From Flavobacterium sp. WC2421 (GTDB taxonomy: Bacteria > Bacteroidota > Bacteroidia > Flavobacteriales > Flavobacteriaceae), in the NCBI RefSeq assembly GCF_040822115.1, contig NZ_CP162004.1, positions 620,001 through 684,000 of the forward strand: a stretch of DNA of 64,000 nucleotides, given 5' to 3'. Below, one piece after another: positions 1-7,856 of the stretch. Numbering within the stretch: the first letter of the stretch is position 1; each line of letters begins with the position of its first letter. The position numbers and the translations under genes were made by a program. Below the pieces are notes generated by a model. The model was not told the origin of the DNA, made no database searches, and saw only the letters and a list, made by a program, of their open reading frames with translations.

Positions 1-233
1 TTTATGGGAGTAAAGGTAAAATTGCCTTTTCTATATTCGAAAACGATCCTTTACTTCTAACAAATGAACAAGGTGAAACGAAACTTCATATTGAACATCC
101 CGAAAACATTCAACTGTACCATGTTCAACAAATGAAAGACAGCTTACTCCATAACGGCACACATCCTTCTGATGGAAAAACTGCAACTCACACCAATTGG
201 GTAATGGACAAAATTATCGGAAATATAATATAA
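1..233 (+). CDS. Gfo/Idh/MocA-family oxidoreductase, C-terminal fragment
   Basis: This is the 3' end of a gene that begins outside the window; the open frame has codons starting at position 3 and stops at TAA 231-233. The visible part is about 76 residues. It starts YGSKGKI and later has IEHPENIQ, followed by LLHNGTHPSDGKTATHTNW and a short hydrophobic end. This pattern (a beta strand, then a conserved HPS..ALHT.W helix near the C-terminus) is typical of the C-terminal domain of flavobacterial NAD(P)-dependent sugar or inositol dehydrogenases of the Gfo/Idh/MocA family. The Rossmann domain lies outside the window, so substrate cannot be inferred. Family assignment is from remembered pattern, with moderate certainty. 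Confidence 0.6.
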   Translation, partial: YGSKGKIAFSIFENDPLLLTNEQGETKLHIEHPENIQLYHVQQMKDSLLHNGTHPSDGKTATHTNWVMDKIIGNII

Positions 234-235
234 AA

Positions 236-264
236 AAAACAGCTCTATAAAATAGAGCTGTTTT
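236..264. terminator. Bidirectional intrinsic terminator
   Basis: An 8-bp perfect stem AGCTCTAT (241-248) / ATAGAGCT (252-259) with an AAA loop is flanked by AAAAC and GTTTT, which extend the pairing. It lies between two convergent genes, so it can end transcription from both sides. Confidence 0.8.
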
Positions 265-282
265 CATAAATTCTGTTGTTAA

Positions 283-879
283 TTATTTTTTAGCCGAAAC
301 TGTCTCCATGAAAACTTTATCACCATACGTCATAACGAATGTATATTTTTCATACGGTAAGTTTTTGATATCAAAAACCTTTTCAACATTTTGATCTACT
401 AAAACTGGAGATGTATACACTTCCTCGTCAGCTTGATTATAAATTTTAATGCTCACTGGGTTTTTGTACAAATTAAAAATGCTTAGAGAAACTAAACCAT
501 TTTTGTTTGTAAACACTGGCTTGTACACCTCCGAAACTGGACTTGAAGCAAGAACTGCAGTTTTCCCAATCACAGAAATCTCATATTTCGCGATTTTCGT
601 ATCTGATTCTGCTACAAGAAAATATGTTCCTTCTGGCAAAGCTTTTAAATCATACGTTCTGTTAATACTTCCTTTAGAGTTAACATTTTCAGTGTGAATC
701 AATTTATTGTCTAAATCATAAATTGACAATTCTACTTTATTTGACTCATTAAGAGCAAAAGTTACCGTCTTACCTTCTCCTTTTTTTACATCTAACGAAA
801 AATCTTTTTCTGATGCACTTACATTCATAGCAGTCAATACAGCTGCTACTACCAAACTAAATTTTAAAATCTTTTTCAT
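283..879 (-). CDS. Secreted protein with two Ig/beta-sandwich-like repeats, function unknown
   Basis: 198 residues. An N-terminal Sec signal peptide (MKKILKFSLVVAAVLTAMNVSA, cleaved about residue 22) is followed by two similar beta-rich halves, about 25-105 and 115-195. Each half has a strand pattern like 'vsLSIYdldnkli...ydLkaLPeGtY', in the first half VELSIYDLDNKLIHTENV and in the second VSLSIFNLYKNPVSIKIYN. This resembles the Ig-like modules of periplasmic or sorted Bacteroidota proteins such as DUF3244-type small secreted proteins. No catalytic residues, lipobox or T9SS C-terminal KxxxK tail is apparent, although the very C-terminus is SAKK. A -7 box precedes it at 918-925. I do not recognise a function. 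Confidence 0.75.
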   Translation of the reverse strand: MKKILKFSLVVAAVLTAMNVSASEKDFSLDVKKGEGKTVTFALNESNKVELSIYDLDNKLIHTENVNSKGSINRTYDLKALPEGTYFLVAESDTKIAKYEISVIGKTAVLASSPVSEVYKPVFTNKNGLVSLSIFNLYKNPVSIKIYNQADEEVYTSPVLVDQNVEKVFDIKNLPYEKYTFVMTYGDKVFMETVSAKK

Positions 880-917
880 AATTTAAGTTTTTAGATTTAT
901 AATCCTTTTAACTATTA

Positions 918-925
918 CAAATCTA
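918..925 (-). promoter_or_regulatory. Bacteroidota -7 promoter element for the small secreted protein gene
   Basis: On the minus strand this reads TAGATTTG, an exact match to TAnnTTTG, about 39 bases upstream of the ATG at 879. No clear -33 TTG is seen at the usual spacing. Confidence 0.5.
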
Positions 926-1033
926 CGGCAACCATTTCATTGAATATAATGCAGGATTTTCACGATTCTACGCTATTTTACCTTTTACGAAATCGATAAA
1001 GGTTAAAAAAGCTAACAATTCCGCAATGTTTAC

Positions 1034-1041
1034 TAAATTTG
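1034..1041 (+). promoter_or_regulatory. Bacteroidota -7 promoter element for the AraC-type gene
   Basis: TAAATTTG matches TAnnTTTG and lies 25 bases upstream of ATG 1066. It overlaps an in-frame TTG at 1039, which argues that TTG is part of the promoter and not a start codon. Confidence 0.55.
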
Positions 1042-1065
1042 CATACTAAATCAATAAAAAAGAAT

Positions 1066-1938
1066 ATGAGACCTATACACCCCAACTTAGAAATCATAGT
1101 CCCCTCTTTTGGAAGTTCATTTTCTATAGCGAAACATGAACAAAACAACAACGTACATACAAATCACTGGCATTATCACCCTGAAATAGAATTAGTTTAT
1201 ATAAATGGAGGCTCCGGTAAAAGACAAGTAGGCAGTCATGTCTCGTATTATAATGATGGTGATCTAATTCTTATAGGTAGTAATTTACCTCATTGTGGTT
1301 TTACAGATGAAGAAACAGGGAATAAAAAAGAAACGGTAATACAAATGAAACCTGACTTTCTTGGAAACAGTTTTTTTGAAATTTCAGAAATGACAAATAT
1401 TAAAAACTTATTCAGCCAAGCCAAACAAGGAATCTCGTTTGTTGGAAAAACGAAAAAAATAATTGGAGAACGAATAGAAGCACTTGATGAACAAAATCAA
1501 TTAGAAAGATTACTAAGCATGTTGTCTATCTTAAATGAATTAGAGTTGTCAAAAGAAAGCGTCATATTGAATGCCGAAGGATTTTCGATGGAAATGCAAA
1601 TGCAGGACAATGACCGCATGAATGTGGTATATAATTTTGTGAAAGACCATTTTCAAGAAAGCATAAGCCTAGAAGAAATATCAGATCTTGTTGCAATGAC
1701 TGTCCCATCCTTTTGTAGGTATTTCAAAAAGATAACCAACAAAACATTTACTAAATTTGTAAATGATTATCGATTGGTGCACGCATCTAAATTATTAGCT
1801 GAAAAACAAATCAGCATAACTGACGTTTGTGATGAAAGTGGCTTTAACAATTTAGGACATTTTAATAAATCGTTTAAAGAATTCACTGGGAAAAGTGCCT
1901 ATCAATACCGTCAAGAATTAAGAACCTTTTTAGAATAA
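1066..1938 (+). CDS. AraC-family transcriptional regulator with N-terminal cupin sensor
   Basis: 290 residues from ATG 1066; an in-frame TTG at 1039 sits inside the -7 box and is rejected as start. The N-terminal half (about 15-110) is a cupin with a His-rich segment (HTNHWHYHPEIELVYI) and GDLILIGSNLPH, as in small-molecule-binding AraC regulators. The C-terminal ~95 residues hold two helix-turn-helix units: one around SFCRYFKKITNKTF, the second DVCDESGFNNLGHFNKSFKE followed by TGKSAYQYRQE. It is probably a DNA-binding activator. It converges on the xylBA operon across a long hairpin, so its target need not be xylose; the effector is unknown. The nearby xylose genes and the truncated oxidoreductase are the only contextual hints. 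Confidence 0.85.
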   Translation: MRPIHPNLEIIVPSFGSSFSIAKHEQNNNVHTNHWHYHPEIELVYINGGSGKRQVGSHVSYYNDGDLILIGSNLPHCGFTDEETGNKKETVIQMKPDFLGNSFFEISEMTNIKNLFSQAKQGISFVGKTKKIIGERIEALDEQNQLERLLSMLSILNELELSKESVILNAEGFSMEMQMQDNDRMNVVYNFVKDHFQESISLEEISDLVAMTVPSFCRYFKKITNKTFTKFVNDYRLVHASKLLAEKQISITDVCDESGFNNLGHFNKSFKEFTGKSAYQYRQELRTFLE

Positions 1939-1990
1939 AAAACAATATTTGAGACAATTTATCCAGTCACAATTTGAGATTACTGTTATA

Positions 1991-2031
1991 CAAAACTTTA
2001 ATTCAGCACAAAATACTGAATTAAAGTTTTG
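1991..2031. terminator. Long hairpin between convergent genes, probable bidirectional terminator
   Basis: A perfect 16-bp stem CAAAACTTTAATTCAG (1991-2006) / CTGAATTAAAGTTTTG (2016-2031) has a 9-base loop. It separates the AraC-type gene from xylA, which converge. The T-rich tract is inside the stem end and not after it, so termination efficiency is uncertain. Confidence 0.65.
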
Positions 2032-2107
2032 TTAAAAACTAAATATTATTGATTTACACCATTTACTTTTCACAATAATTTAGTTAGTTAATGGTTGTTT
2101 TAATAGA

Positions 2108-3430
2108 CTAATATGCGTTGGCAATAATTTGTTCAAATAATTCTTGTTTTCCACTTATTTGTTGAGGTTCTCCATTTGCACGAGCAATTTCACTAAGTGC
2201 TTCCAAAGAGAGCTCTCCTTTTTCATACTTCGCTCCATTACCACTGTCAAATGATCCGTAACGTTGTTCACGTAAATTTTTATAATTTGTATTTTGTAAA
2301 ATATGGTCCGCATAGATAAGACCGCGTGCAAAAACATCCATTCCAGCTATGTGAGCAATAAATTTATCGTCTAAATCAGTTGAGTTTCTGCGTACTTTTG
2401 CATCAAAGTTGATTCCGCCACCTTGAATTCCAACACCTTCTAAGATGATTAACATAGCTTGAGTTATTTCATAAACATTTATTGGAAACTGATCAGTGTC
2501 CCAACCGTTTTGATAGTCTCCCCGATTTGCATCAATGCTTCCTAACATTCCTGCATCTACCGCAACTTGTAACTCATGCTCAAAAGTATGTCCAGCAAGG
2601 GTAGCGTGATTTACTTCTAGATTCAACTTGAAGTCATCTTGAAGTCCATATTTATGTAAAAACCCTAATGTTGTTGCCGCATCAAAATCATACTGATGTT
2701 TCATGGGTTCCATAGGCTTTGGTTCAATAAGAAAAGTTCCTTTAAAGCCTTGTTTGCGTGCATAATCTCTACAAATAGTCAAGAATTGTCCCATATGATC
2801 TAATTCTCTTTTCATATCGGTATTTAAAAGACTCATGTAGCCTTCACGACCTCCCCAAAAAACATAATTTTCACCACCTAAAGCAATGGTAGCATCAATA
2901 GCAATTTTGGCTTGAGCACTTGCATAAGCTACAACATCAAAATTAGGATTGGTTGAAGCTCCATTCATATAACGAGGATTACTAAACAAGTTTGAAGTTC
3001 CCCACAACAGTTTAATCCCCGTTTCATCTTGTTTAATTTTAGCATAAGCAACTAATTCTTGCACTCGGTTTTCAAACTCTGATAAAGTTGGTGCTTCATC
3101 TACGATATCTAAATCATGAAAACAATAATATGGAATCCCTAATTTGCTCATGAATTCAAAAGCCGCATCCATTTTGTCTTTGGCTCTTTGAATTACATTT
3201 TCGTTTTTATCCCAAGCAAGAATTTCTGTATTAGCACCAAAAGGATCTCCCCCTTTGTTACATAGCGTATGCCAGTATGCCATGGAAAAACGCAGGTGTT
3301 CTTTTAAAGTCTTTCCTGCTACTACTCGGTTCTCATCATACCATTTAAAAGCAAGTGTGTTAACACTTTCTCTTCCTTCAAATTTTATGATATCAATGTT
3401 TTTAAAATAAGTTTGTTTAGTTGTATTCAT
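2108..3430 (-). CDS. xylA: Xylose isomerase
   Basis: 440 residues, the usual length of the longer (class II) bacterial xylose isomerases. It interconverts D-xylose and D-xylulose in the cytoplasm using two divalent metals. Visible signatures are the catalytic histidine segment CFHDLDI (about residue 103), the metal-binding stretch [17 protein letters not shown] (about 234), [19 protein letters not shown], and the C-terminal [20 protein letters not shown] with its metal-ligand aspartates. Its start ATG overlaps the xylB stop (ATGA, 3427-3430), so the two are translationally coupled. The pair provides the complete entry of xylose into the pentose phosphate pathway. Confidence 0.97.
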   Translation of the reverse strand: MNTTKQTYFKNIDIIKFEGRESVNTLAFKWYDENRVVAGKTLKEHLRFSMAYWHTLCNKGGDPFGANTEILAWDKNENVIQRAKDKMDAAFEFMSKLGIPYYCFHDLDIVDEAPTLSEFENRVQELVAYAKIKQDETGIKLLWGTSNLFSNPRYMNGASTNPNFDVVAYASAQAKIAIDATIALGGENYVFWGGREGYMSLLNTDMKRELDHMGQFLTICRDYARKQGFKGTFLIEPKPMEPMKHQYDFDAATTLGFLHKYGLQDDFKLNLEVNHATLAGHTFEHELQVAVDAGMLGSIDANRGDYQNGWDTDQFPINVYEITQAMLIILEGVGIQGGGINFDAKVRRNSTDLDDKFIAHIAGMDVFARGLIYADHILQNTNYKNLREQRYGSFDSGNGAKYEKGELSLEALSEIARANGEPQQISGKQELFEQIIANAY

Positions 3431-4932
3431 GATTGTTCTATTTTAATATGATTTTTCCATTCTTGATAAATATCTTGATACTGTGAAGTCAGCGATTGAT
3501 TGGGTTCAATTCGTTCTATACATTTTAACCCTTTAAACGCCTCATCAAGTGAGTCATAAAATCCATAACCATAGGCTGCACCTCGCGCTGCACCTTCGGC
3601 CCCAGAAGTATTATAGAGTTCTAAAGTAGTTTGTGTTGTATTGGTGAAAATTTCTCTAAAAACGGGACTCAGGAATAGATTGGCATTTCCAGCTCTCACT
3701 ACTTCGCCAGAAGCTCCCACGGATTTCATCACATCAAATCCATAATTCATGGCAAACACGATTCCTTCGCAAGCTGAACGGATAAGATGCCCAGATTGAT
3801 GGATGTTAAAATTGAGATTCTGAATTCCTGAATTGGCATTTTTATTATTAAAAATACGCTCTACTCCATTCCCAAAAGGATAGAAACGAAGTCCTTTACT
3901 TCCTGCTTTCACTTTAGCAGCTTCGGCATTCAACGTTTCATATGCGATTAAATTTGATTGGTCAACAGACATGATTTTGCGCAACCATTGGTACAAAATA
4001 CCAGAACCATTGATGCAAAGCATTACCCCATTTTTTTTCTCTGTTTCAGTATTATTTACATGTAAAAACGTATTGATTCGATTTTCTTTGTCATAGATAT
4101 CTTTGTCACTTACTGTATAAATTACGGCCGAAGTTCCAGCTGTAGTAGCTATTTCCCCTGGTTTTAACACATTTAGAGATAATGCATTATTGGGTTGATC
4201 ACCGGCACGATAGGTTATTTTAGTGTTTCTGTCAAGGCTTAACTCTAAAGCGATATCTGGGTGAATTGTTGCTTGATAGCCAAAGTTGGGTACAATTCCT
4301 GGGATCATTTCCTCAGGAAGATCCATTTCTTGGAGTACTTCAGTAGCTAAACCCCCTCTTGAAAAGTTCCATAATGCAGCTTCTGATAGTCCAGAAGTAC
4401 TAATTTGTGGAATCCCTGAAAGTTTTGCAGCAATAAAATCACCAGGAAGCATCATGTAGACCGCTTTATTAAAAACTTCTGGCTCATTTATTTGAACCCA
4501 TTTCAATTTAGAAGCAGTAAAATTTCCTGGACTTCCTAAAATTTGTTGCTGGCAATATTCTTGTCCCATACGATCGTATGTTTCATTCCCTATAGTTGCT
4601 GCTCTACTGTCACACCAAATAATCGAAGAACGAACAGGATTTAATTTCTCATCCGTTAAGACTAAACCATGCATTTGATAGGCTATCCCAATCCCTGCAA
4701 TTTTTTTTAAGTCAACATCCTGTTTTGTTCCCAAAACTTGTATGCCCTTTTTAACATTTTGCCACCAAGAATTAGGATCTTGTTCAGCCCAGCCAAATTT
4801 CGGAGCAATAATATCCATCTCCATTTCTGGAACAGTCACTGCGCCAACAGTAGTTCCTTTTTCCGGATCAAATACTGTTAGTTTAATTGAAGAGCTTCCT
4901 AAATCTATTCCTAAAAAATACATATTCTTCAT
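3427..4932 (-). CDS. xylB: Xylulokinase
   Basis: 501 residues, a FGGY-family sugar kinase that phosphorylates D-xylulose to xylulose 5-phosphate. The N-terminus [16 protein letters not shown] is the first phosphate-binding motif of the actin-like ATPase fold. [10 protein letters not shown] contains the MHG motif of xylulokinases; [27 protein letters not shown] and GTSAVIY are the expected downstream motifs. It is first in the xylB-xylA operon and overlaps xylA by 4 bases. The divergent neighbour is a Nudix-type regulator, and the shared intergenic region contains a palindrome AACCATA-N4-TATGGTT, a likely operator. Confidence 0.96.
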   Translation of the reverse strand: MKNMYFLGIDLGSSSIKLTVFDPEKGTTVGAVTVPEMEMDIIAPKFGWAEQDPNSWWQNVKKGIQVLGTKQDVDLKKIAGIGIAYQMHGLVLTDEKLNPVRSSIIWCDSRAATIGNETYDRMGQEYCQQQILGSPGNFTASKLKWVQINEPEVFNKAVYMMLPGDFIAAKLSGIPQISTSGLSEAALWNFSRGGLATEVLQEMDLPEEMIPGIVPNFGYQATIHPDIALELSLDRNTKITYRAGDQPNNALSLNVLKPGEIATTAGTSAVIYTVSDKDIYDKENRINTFLHVNNTETEKKNGVMLCINGSGILYQWLRKIMSVDQSNLIAYETLNAEAAKVKAGSKGLRFYPFGNGVERIFNNKNANSGIQNLNFNIHQSGHLIRSACEGIVFAMNYGFDVMKSVGASGEVVRAGNANLFLSPVFREIFTNTTQTTLELYNTSGAEGAARGAAYGYGFYDSLDEAFKGLKCIERIEPNQSLTSQYQDIYQEWKNHIKIEQS

Positions 4933-4988
4933 TTTAAGAGGTTGCTTTTACTTTTATGTTTGCATCTCTACAAACTTCTAGTCATAAA

Positions 4989-5006
4989 AACCATATACTT
5001 ATGGTT
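4989..5006. promoter_or_regulatory. Palindrome AACCATA-N4-TATGGTT, candidate xylose operator
   Basis: Perfect 7-bp arms separated by TACT, 57 bases upstream of the xylB start. Its size and symmetry suit a dimeric repressor. The obvious candidate is the adjacent Nudix-type regulator, which is an inference from position. Confidence 0.5.
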
Positions 5007-5016
5007 AATTTGACTA

Positions 5017-5037
5017 CAAGTGTAATGCATTTATTTC
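5017..5037. promoter_or_regulatory. Degenerate AraR-like box upstream of xylB
   Basis: CAAGTGTA-N5-TTTATTTC keeps the AAGTGTA half of the box found at five other places in the window, but the second half matches only partly. It could be a weak site for the arabinose regulator or chance in AT-rich DNA. Confidence 0.25.
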
Positions 5038-5184
5038 ATATTAACAAAAAATTGTGTTTAAAAATTTGTAATTGATAATTAATCAAGCATACTATTACGC
5101 ATTTATACTAATGAAGGCTCCTAACAGCAGGTGAAAAAAAATAAAAAATTATACTTCTAATTCCATGATTTTTTTTAAATATTT

Positions 5185-5198
5185 GCGAAAACATTCGC
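5185..5198. repeat. Inverted repeat GCGAA-AACA-TTCGC
   Basis: Perfect 5-bp arms, 73 bases upstream of the Nudix-type regulator gene and directly following TATTTG, a loose match to the -7 element. It may be an autoregulatory operator or a short 5' UTR hairpin. Confidence 0.3.
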
Positions 5199-5270
5199 CT
5201 CATAAAAAACATATAAATTAAATACCCTCGCTTTTTAATTTTTCATATATTTCATTCAAATTTCCAAACC

Positions 5271-5990
5271 ATGGTTGATAAAAAAACTACTGAAGACTCT
5301 TTAAAAACTGTTGAGCAATCAGCCATGAATGCCATTACAATTGACTGTGTGATTTTTGGTTTTGACAACGGAATATTAGAAGTCCTATTAGTCCAACATG
5401 CTGAAGGTATTAGTAAAGGAAAATGGGGGCTTCCCGGTGGGTGGATAAAGAAAAAAGAAAGTATAGATAATGCTGCTCATCGATTGTTAGGAGAACTAAC
5501 AGGATTAGATAATATATTCCTAGAACAATTAAAAGCTTTTGGGGATCCCGACCGTTTTCCATTAAGACGGGTAATTACAATAGGTTATTATGCTTTAATA
5601 AAAAGAGAAGATTATAATGTAACCGCAGGTTTTACAGCATCTGATGCAAAATGGTATAAGATTAATGAAATTCCAGATTTAATATATGATCATAATGAAA
5701 TATTAGATTATAGCTTAAAACAATTACGTAATCGGGTGCGTCAAGCTCCAATAGGTTTTAATCTTTTACCCGAAAAATTTACTTTATTGGCACTTATGCA
5801 TCTTTATGAAGAAATTCTAGGTATTGAGATGGATAAATCCAATTTCCGTAGAAAAATTCTTCATATGAAACTGTTGGTTGCCTTGGATGAAAAACAACAA
5901 GACGTTTCTCACAGAGCAGCACAATTGTATAAGTTTGACTCTAAAATTTATGAAAAACTAACTAAAAAAGGATTTAATTTTGAATTTTAG
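5271..5990 (+). CDS. Nudix-fold (NrtR/AraR-type) transcriptional regulator, probable xylose regulator
   Basis: 239 residues. Residues about 18-150 form a Nudix fold: IDCVIFGFDNGILEVLLVQ, then KGKWGLPGGWIKKKES. The Nudix box should read GX5EX7REUXEEXGU, but the segment after GGWIKKKES is HRLLGELTGL, which lacks the paired catalytic glutamates, so hydrolase activity is not expected. The C-terminal part (about 155-239, starting PIGFNLLPEKFTLLALMHLYEEILG) matches the winged helix of the NrtR family. In Bacteroides the L-arabinose regulator AraR is of this architecture (known). Being divergent from xylBA, it is probably the xylose sensor-repressor (inference). A paralogue lies at 50160-50849. Confidence 0.85.
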   Translation: MVDKKTTEDSLKTVEQSAMNAITIDCVIFGFDNGILEVLLVQHAEGISKGKWGLPGGWIKKKESIDNAAHRLLGELTGLDNIFLEQLKAFGDPDRFPLRRVITIGYYALIKREDYNVTAGFTASDAKWYKINEIPDLIYDHNEILDYSLKQLRNRVRQAPIGFNLLPEKFTLLALMHLYEEILGIEMDKSNFRRKILHMKLLVALDEKQQDVSHRAAQLYKFDSKIYEKLTKKGFNFEF

Positions 5991-6068
5991 CTCTTAAAGT
6001 TTTCGAAAAAAAACCTATTTTTACTTATCAACAATCCCTAAAATTAACTTTTGTTATTTACAAGCATA

Positions 6069-6093
6069 AGTACATATTGAGTAATTTTGTACT
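6069..6093. promoter_or_regulatory. Inverted repeat AGTAC-N15-GTACT over the umuC promoter, candidate SOS operator
   Basis: AGTAC at 6069-6073 and GTACT at 6089-6093 bracket the -7 box TAATTTTG (6082-6089). The right arm abuts the ATG at 6094. A LexA-type repressor bound here would block initiation. I know of no established flavobacterial LexA box to compare with. Confidence 0.35.
6082..6089 (+). promoter_or_regulatory. -7 promoter element of umuC
   Basis: TAATTTTG matches TAnnTTTG exactly. It ends only 4 bases before ATG 6094, so the transcript would be leaderless or nearly so. Confidence 0.5.
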
Positions 6094-7368
6094 ATGTATG
6101 CCTTAGTCGACTGTAATAATTTCTATGCTTCCTGCGAACGTGTTTTCCAACCAGAATTCAACGGAAAACCGGTTGCTATATTATCAAATAATGACGGTTG
6201 CGTAATTTCCCGAAGCAATGAAGCTAAAGCTGTTGGAATACCAATGGGTGCTCCTGCTTTTCAAATTAAAGATTTAGTACGAGAAAAGAATGTCAAATTA
6301 TTTTCTTCTAATTATGCACTATATGGCGATTTGAGTAATCGAGTAATGTCAATTTTGGCACAATTTACTCCTAATGTAGAAATCTACAGCATTGATGAAG
6401 CGTTCTTAAATTTTGACGGACTAAACGTTTTAGATTACCACGATTATGGTATTCAAATGAAAAAAAGAGTTCAAAAATGGATTGGAATCCCCGTTTGTAT
6501 TGGTTTTGCAGAGACCAAAGCATTGTCAAAAGTGGCCAATAAAATAGCCAAGAAATTCCAAGAAAGAACTGGTGGTGTTTATGTAATTGATACGGATGAA
6601 AAACGCTTTAAAGCACTCAAATGGACCAAAATTGAAGATGTTTGGGGCATAGGTCATCGAACAACCAAAAAAGCAAAACTACGCAAGATCAACACCGCAT
6701 TAGACTTCATACAACCACAACATGAAGCTTGGATAAAAAAAGAAATGGGTGTAATAGGAATGCGTTTAAAATATGAATTAGAAGGGAAGCAAGTATTGGA
6801 CTTGGACCCCTTTCCAGACCAAAAGAAAAGCATTTCCACCACTCGGAGTTTTCCAAAACAAATATCCGATTTTGATTTATTGCGAGAGCGGATGGTTACG
6901 TTTGCCTCTGTTTGTGCCGAGAAACTGCGAAAACAAAAATCATGTTGTCATACCATTATCGTATTATTAGTGGTTGACAAACATACTGTTCAAACCTCCA
7001 AATATTATTTTAATATGGCAATGAACCTCCCATACGCAACAAATTCAAGCTTAACAATTGCTAATGCTGCTGTGGCAATGCTGAAGCAAATGCACAAAGG
7101 GAACGAGGGTTTGAAATTTAAAAAAGCGGGAGTAATTGTTAGTAGCCTTATCGATGAAAACAAAAAACAGTTTCAATTGTTTGAAGATGAAAACCCAAAA
7201 CATTTAGCACTTATGAAAGTCATGGACGACCTCAACAAAAAAATAGGCTACACGCAGGTAAAGCTAGCCACACAAAACCTAAGTTTGACTTGGAATATGA
7301 ATCAGAATCATTTGTCACCCAAATTCACTACCAGTTTTAAAGATATACTTGAAATAAAATGTCAATAA
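6094..7368 (+). CDS. umuC: Y-family translesion DNA polymerase (UmuC-like)
   Basis: 424 residues, the normal length for UmuC, the catalytic subunit of DNA polymerase V. The N-terminus MYALVDCNNFYASCERVF holds the first catalytic aspartate. VAILSNNDGCVISRSNEAK and the palm motif EIYSIDEAFLNFDG (paired acidic residues about 101-102) are diagnostic. The middle has the helix-hairpin-helix region around EDVWGIGHRTTKKA, and the C-terminal little-finger domain includes KSISTTRSFPKQI. It overlaps the following umuD by 10 bases. Expected to be damage-inducible; the promoter region holds an inverted repeat. Confidence 0.94.
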   Translation: MYALVDCNNFYASCERVFQPEFNGKPVAILSNNDGCVISRSNEAKAVGIPMGAPAFQIKDLVREKNVKLFSSNYALYGDLSNRVMSILAQFTPNVEIYSIDEAFLNFDGLNVLDYHDYGIQMKKRVQKWIGIPVCIGFAETKALSKVANKIAKKFQERTGGVYVIDTDEKRFKALKWTKIEDVWGIGHRTTKKAKLRKINTALDFIQPQHEAWIKKEMGVIGMRLKYELEGKQVLDLDPFPDQKKSISTTRSFPKQISDFDLLRERMVTFASVCAEKLRKQKSCCHTIIVLLVVDKHTVQTSKYYFNMAMNLPYATNSSLTIANAAVAMLKQMHKGNEGLKFKKAGVIVSSLIDENKKQFQLFEDENPKHLALMKVMDDLNKKIGYTQVKLATQNLSLTWNMNQNHLSPKFTTSFKDILEIKCQ

Positions 7369-7799
7369 AAAAAGAACAAAAACTTACTTTTTTCCAACCC
7401 GATTTTGAAAGTGAAATAAAAATTCCATTCATGACCGAAGGTGTTTCAGCAGGATTCCCATCGCCTGCAGCGGATTTTATGGAAAATAATATTGACCTCA
7501 ATAAAGAATTAAGCGAAAACCCTCTGGCTACTTTTTATATCAAAGTAAAAGGAAATTCTATGATTGATGCTGGGATTAATGATAAAGATGTGCTTGTTGT
7601 TGATCGAAGTCTAGAGCCACAAAATCATAAAATTGCAATTTGTTTTATCGATGGAGAATTTACCGTAAAACGCATTCAGTTAGAAAAAGAATGTTTGTAT
7701 CTCATGCCTGAAAATGAAAACTACCCTCCCATAAAAGTTACTGAAGAAAATGAATTAATTATTTGGGGGATTGTAACCTATGTAATAAAAAAAGTGTGA
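7359..7799 (+). CDS. umuD: UmuD-like S24 autoprotease subunit of DNA polymerase V
   Basis: 146 residues, typical UmuD length, with no N-terminal LexA DNA-binding domain. The predicted self-cleavage site is A31-G32 in GVSAGFPSPA. The catalytic serine is S67 in KGNSMIDAGI and the lysine is K104 in FTVKRIQ, so the Ser-Lys dyad is intact. RecA-stimulated cleavage would give UmuD', which joins UmuC. The gene follows umuC and overlaps it, the reverse of the enterobacterial umuD-umuC order. The start ATG lies within the last codons of umuC (...AAATGTCAATAA), which implies coupled translation. A terminator overlaps its stop codon. Confidence 0.93.
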   Translation: MSIKKEQKLTFFQPDFESEIKIPFMTEGVSAGFPSPAADFMENNIDLNKELSENPLATFYIKVKGNSMIDAGINDKDVLVVDRSLEPQNHKIAICFIDGEFTVKRIQLEKECLYLMPENENYPPIKVTEENELIIWGIVTYVIKKV

Positions 7800-7829
7800 A
7801 ACCAACGTTAAGTTAGCTTCACACTTTTT
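7788..7829. terminator. Bidirectional terminator between umuD and the symporter gene
   Basis: AAAAAGTGTGAA (ending at 7800) pairs with TTCACACTTTTT (7818-7829) around a 17-base loop. The left arm contains the umuD stop codon. It carries A and T tracts on both sides, suiting convergent genes. Confidence 0.75.
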
Positions 7830-7856
7830 AATTTATAATGAGCTTAAAATTACTTT

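Larger units (their letters stand above)
4933..5270. other. Divergent regulatory region between xylB and a Nudix-type regulator
   Basis: 338 bases without a gene. It holds a perfect palindrome at 4989-5006, a degenerate AraR-like box at 5017-5037, and a short inverted repeat GCGAA-AACA-TTCGC at 5185-5198 just after TATTTG. It is otherwise AT-rich and unremarkable. Confidence 0.7.

Noticed and set aside
1039..1065. TTG start nine codons upstream for the AraC-type gene
   Set aside because: The TTG is part of the -7 box TAAATTTG; ATG 1066 fits the family better.
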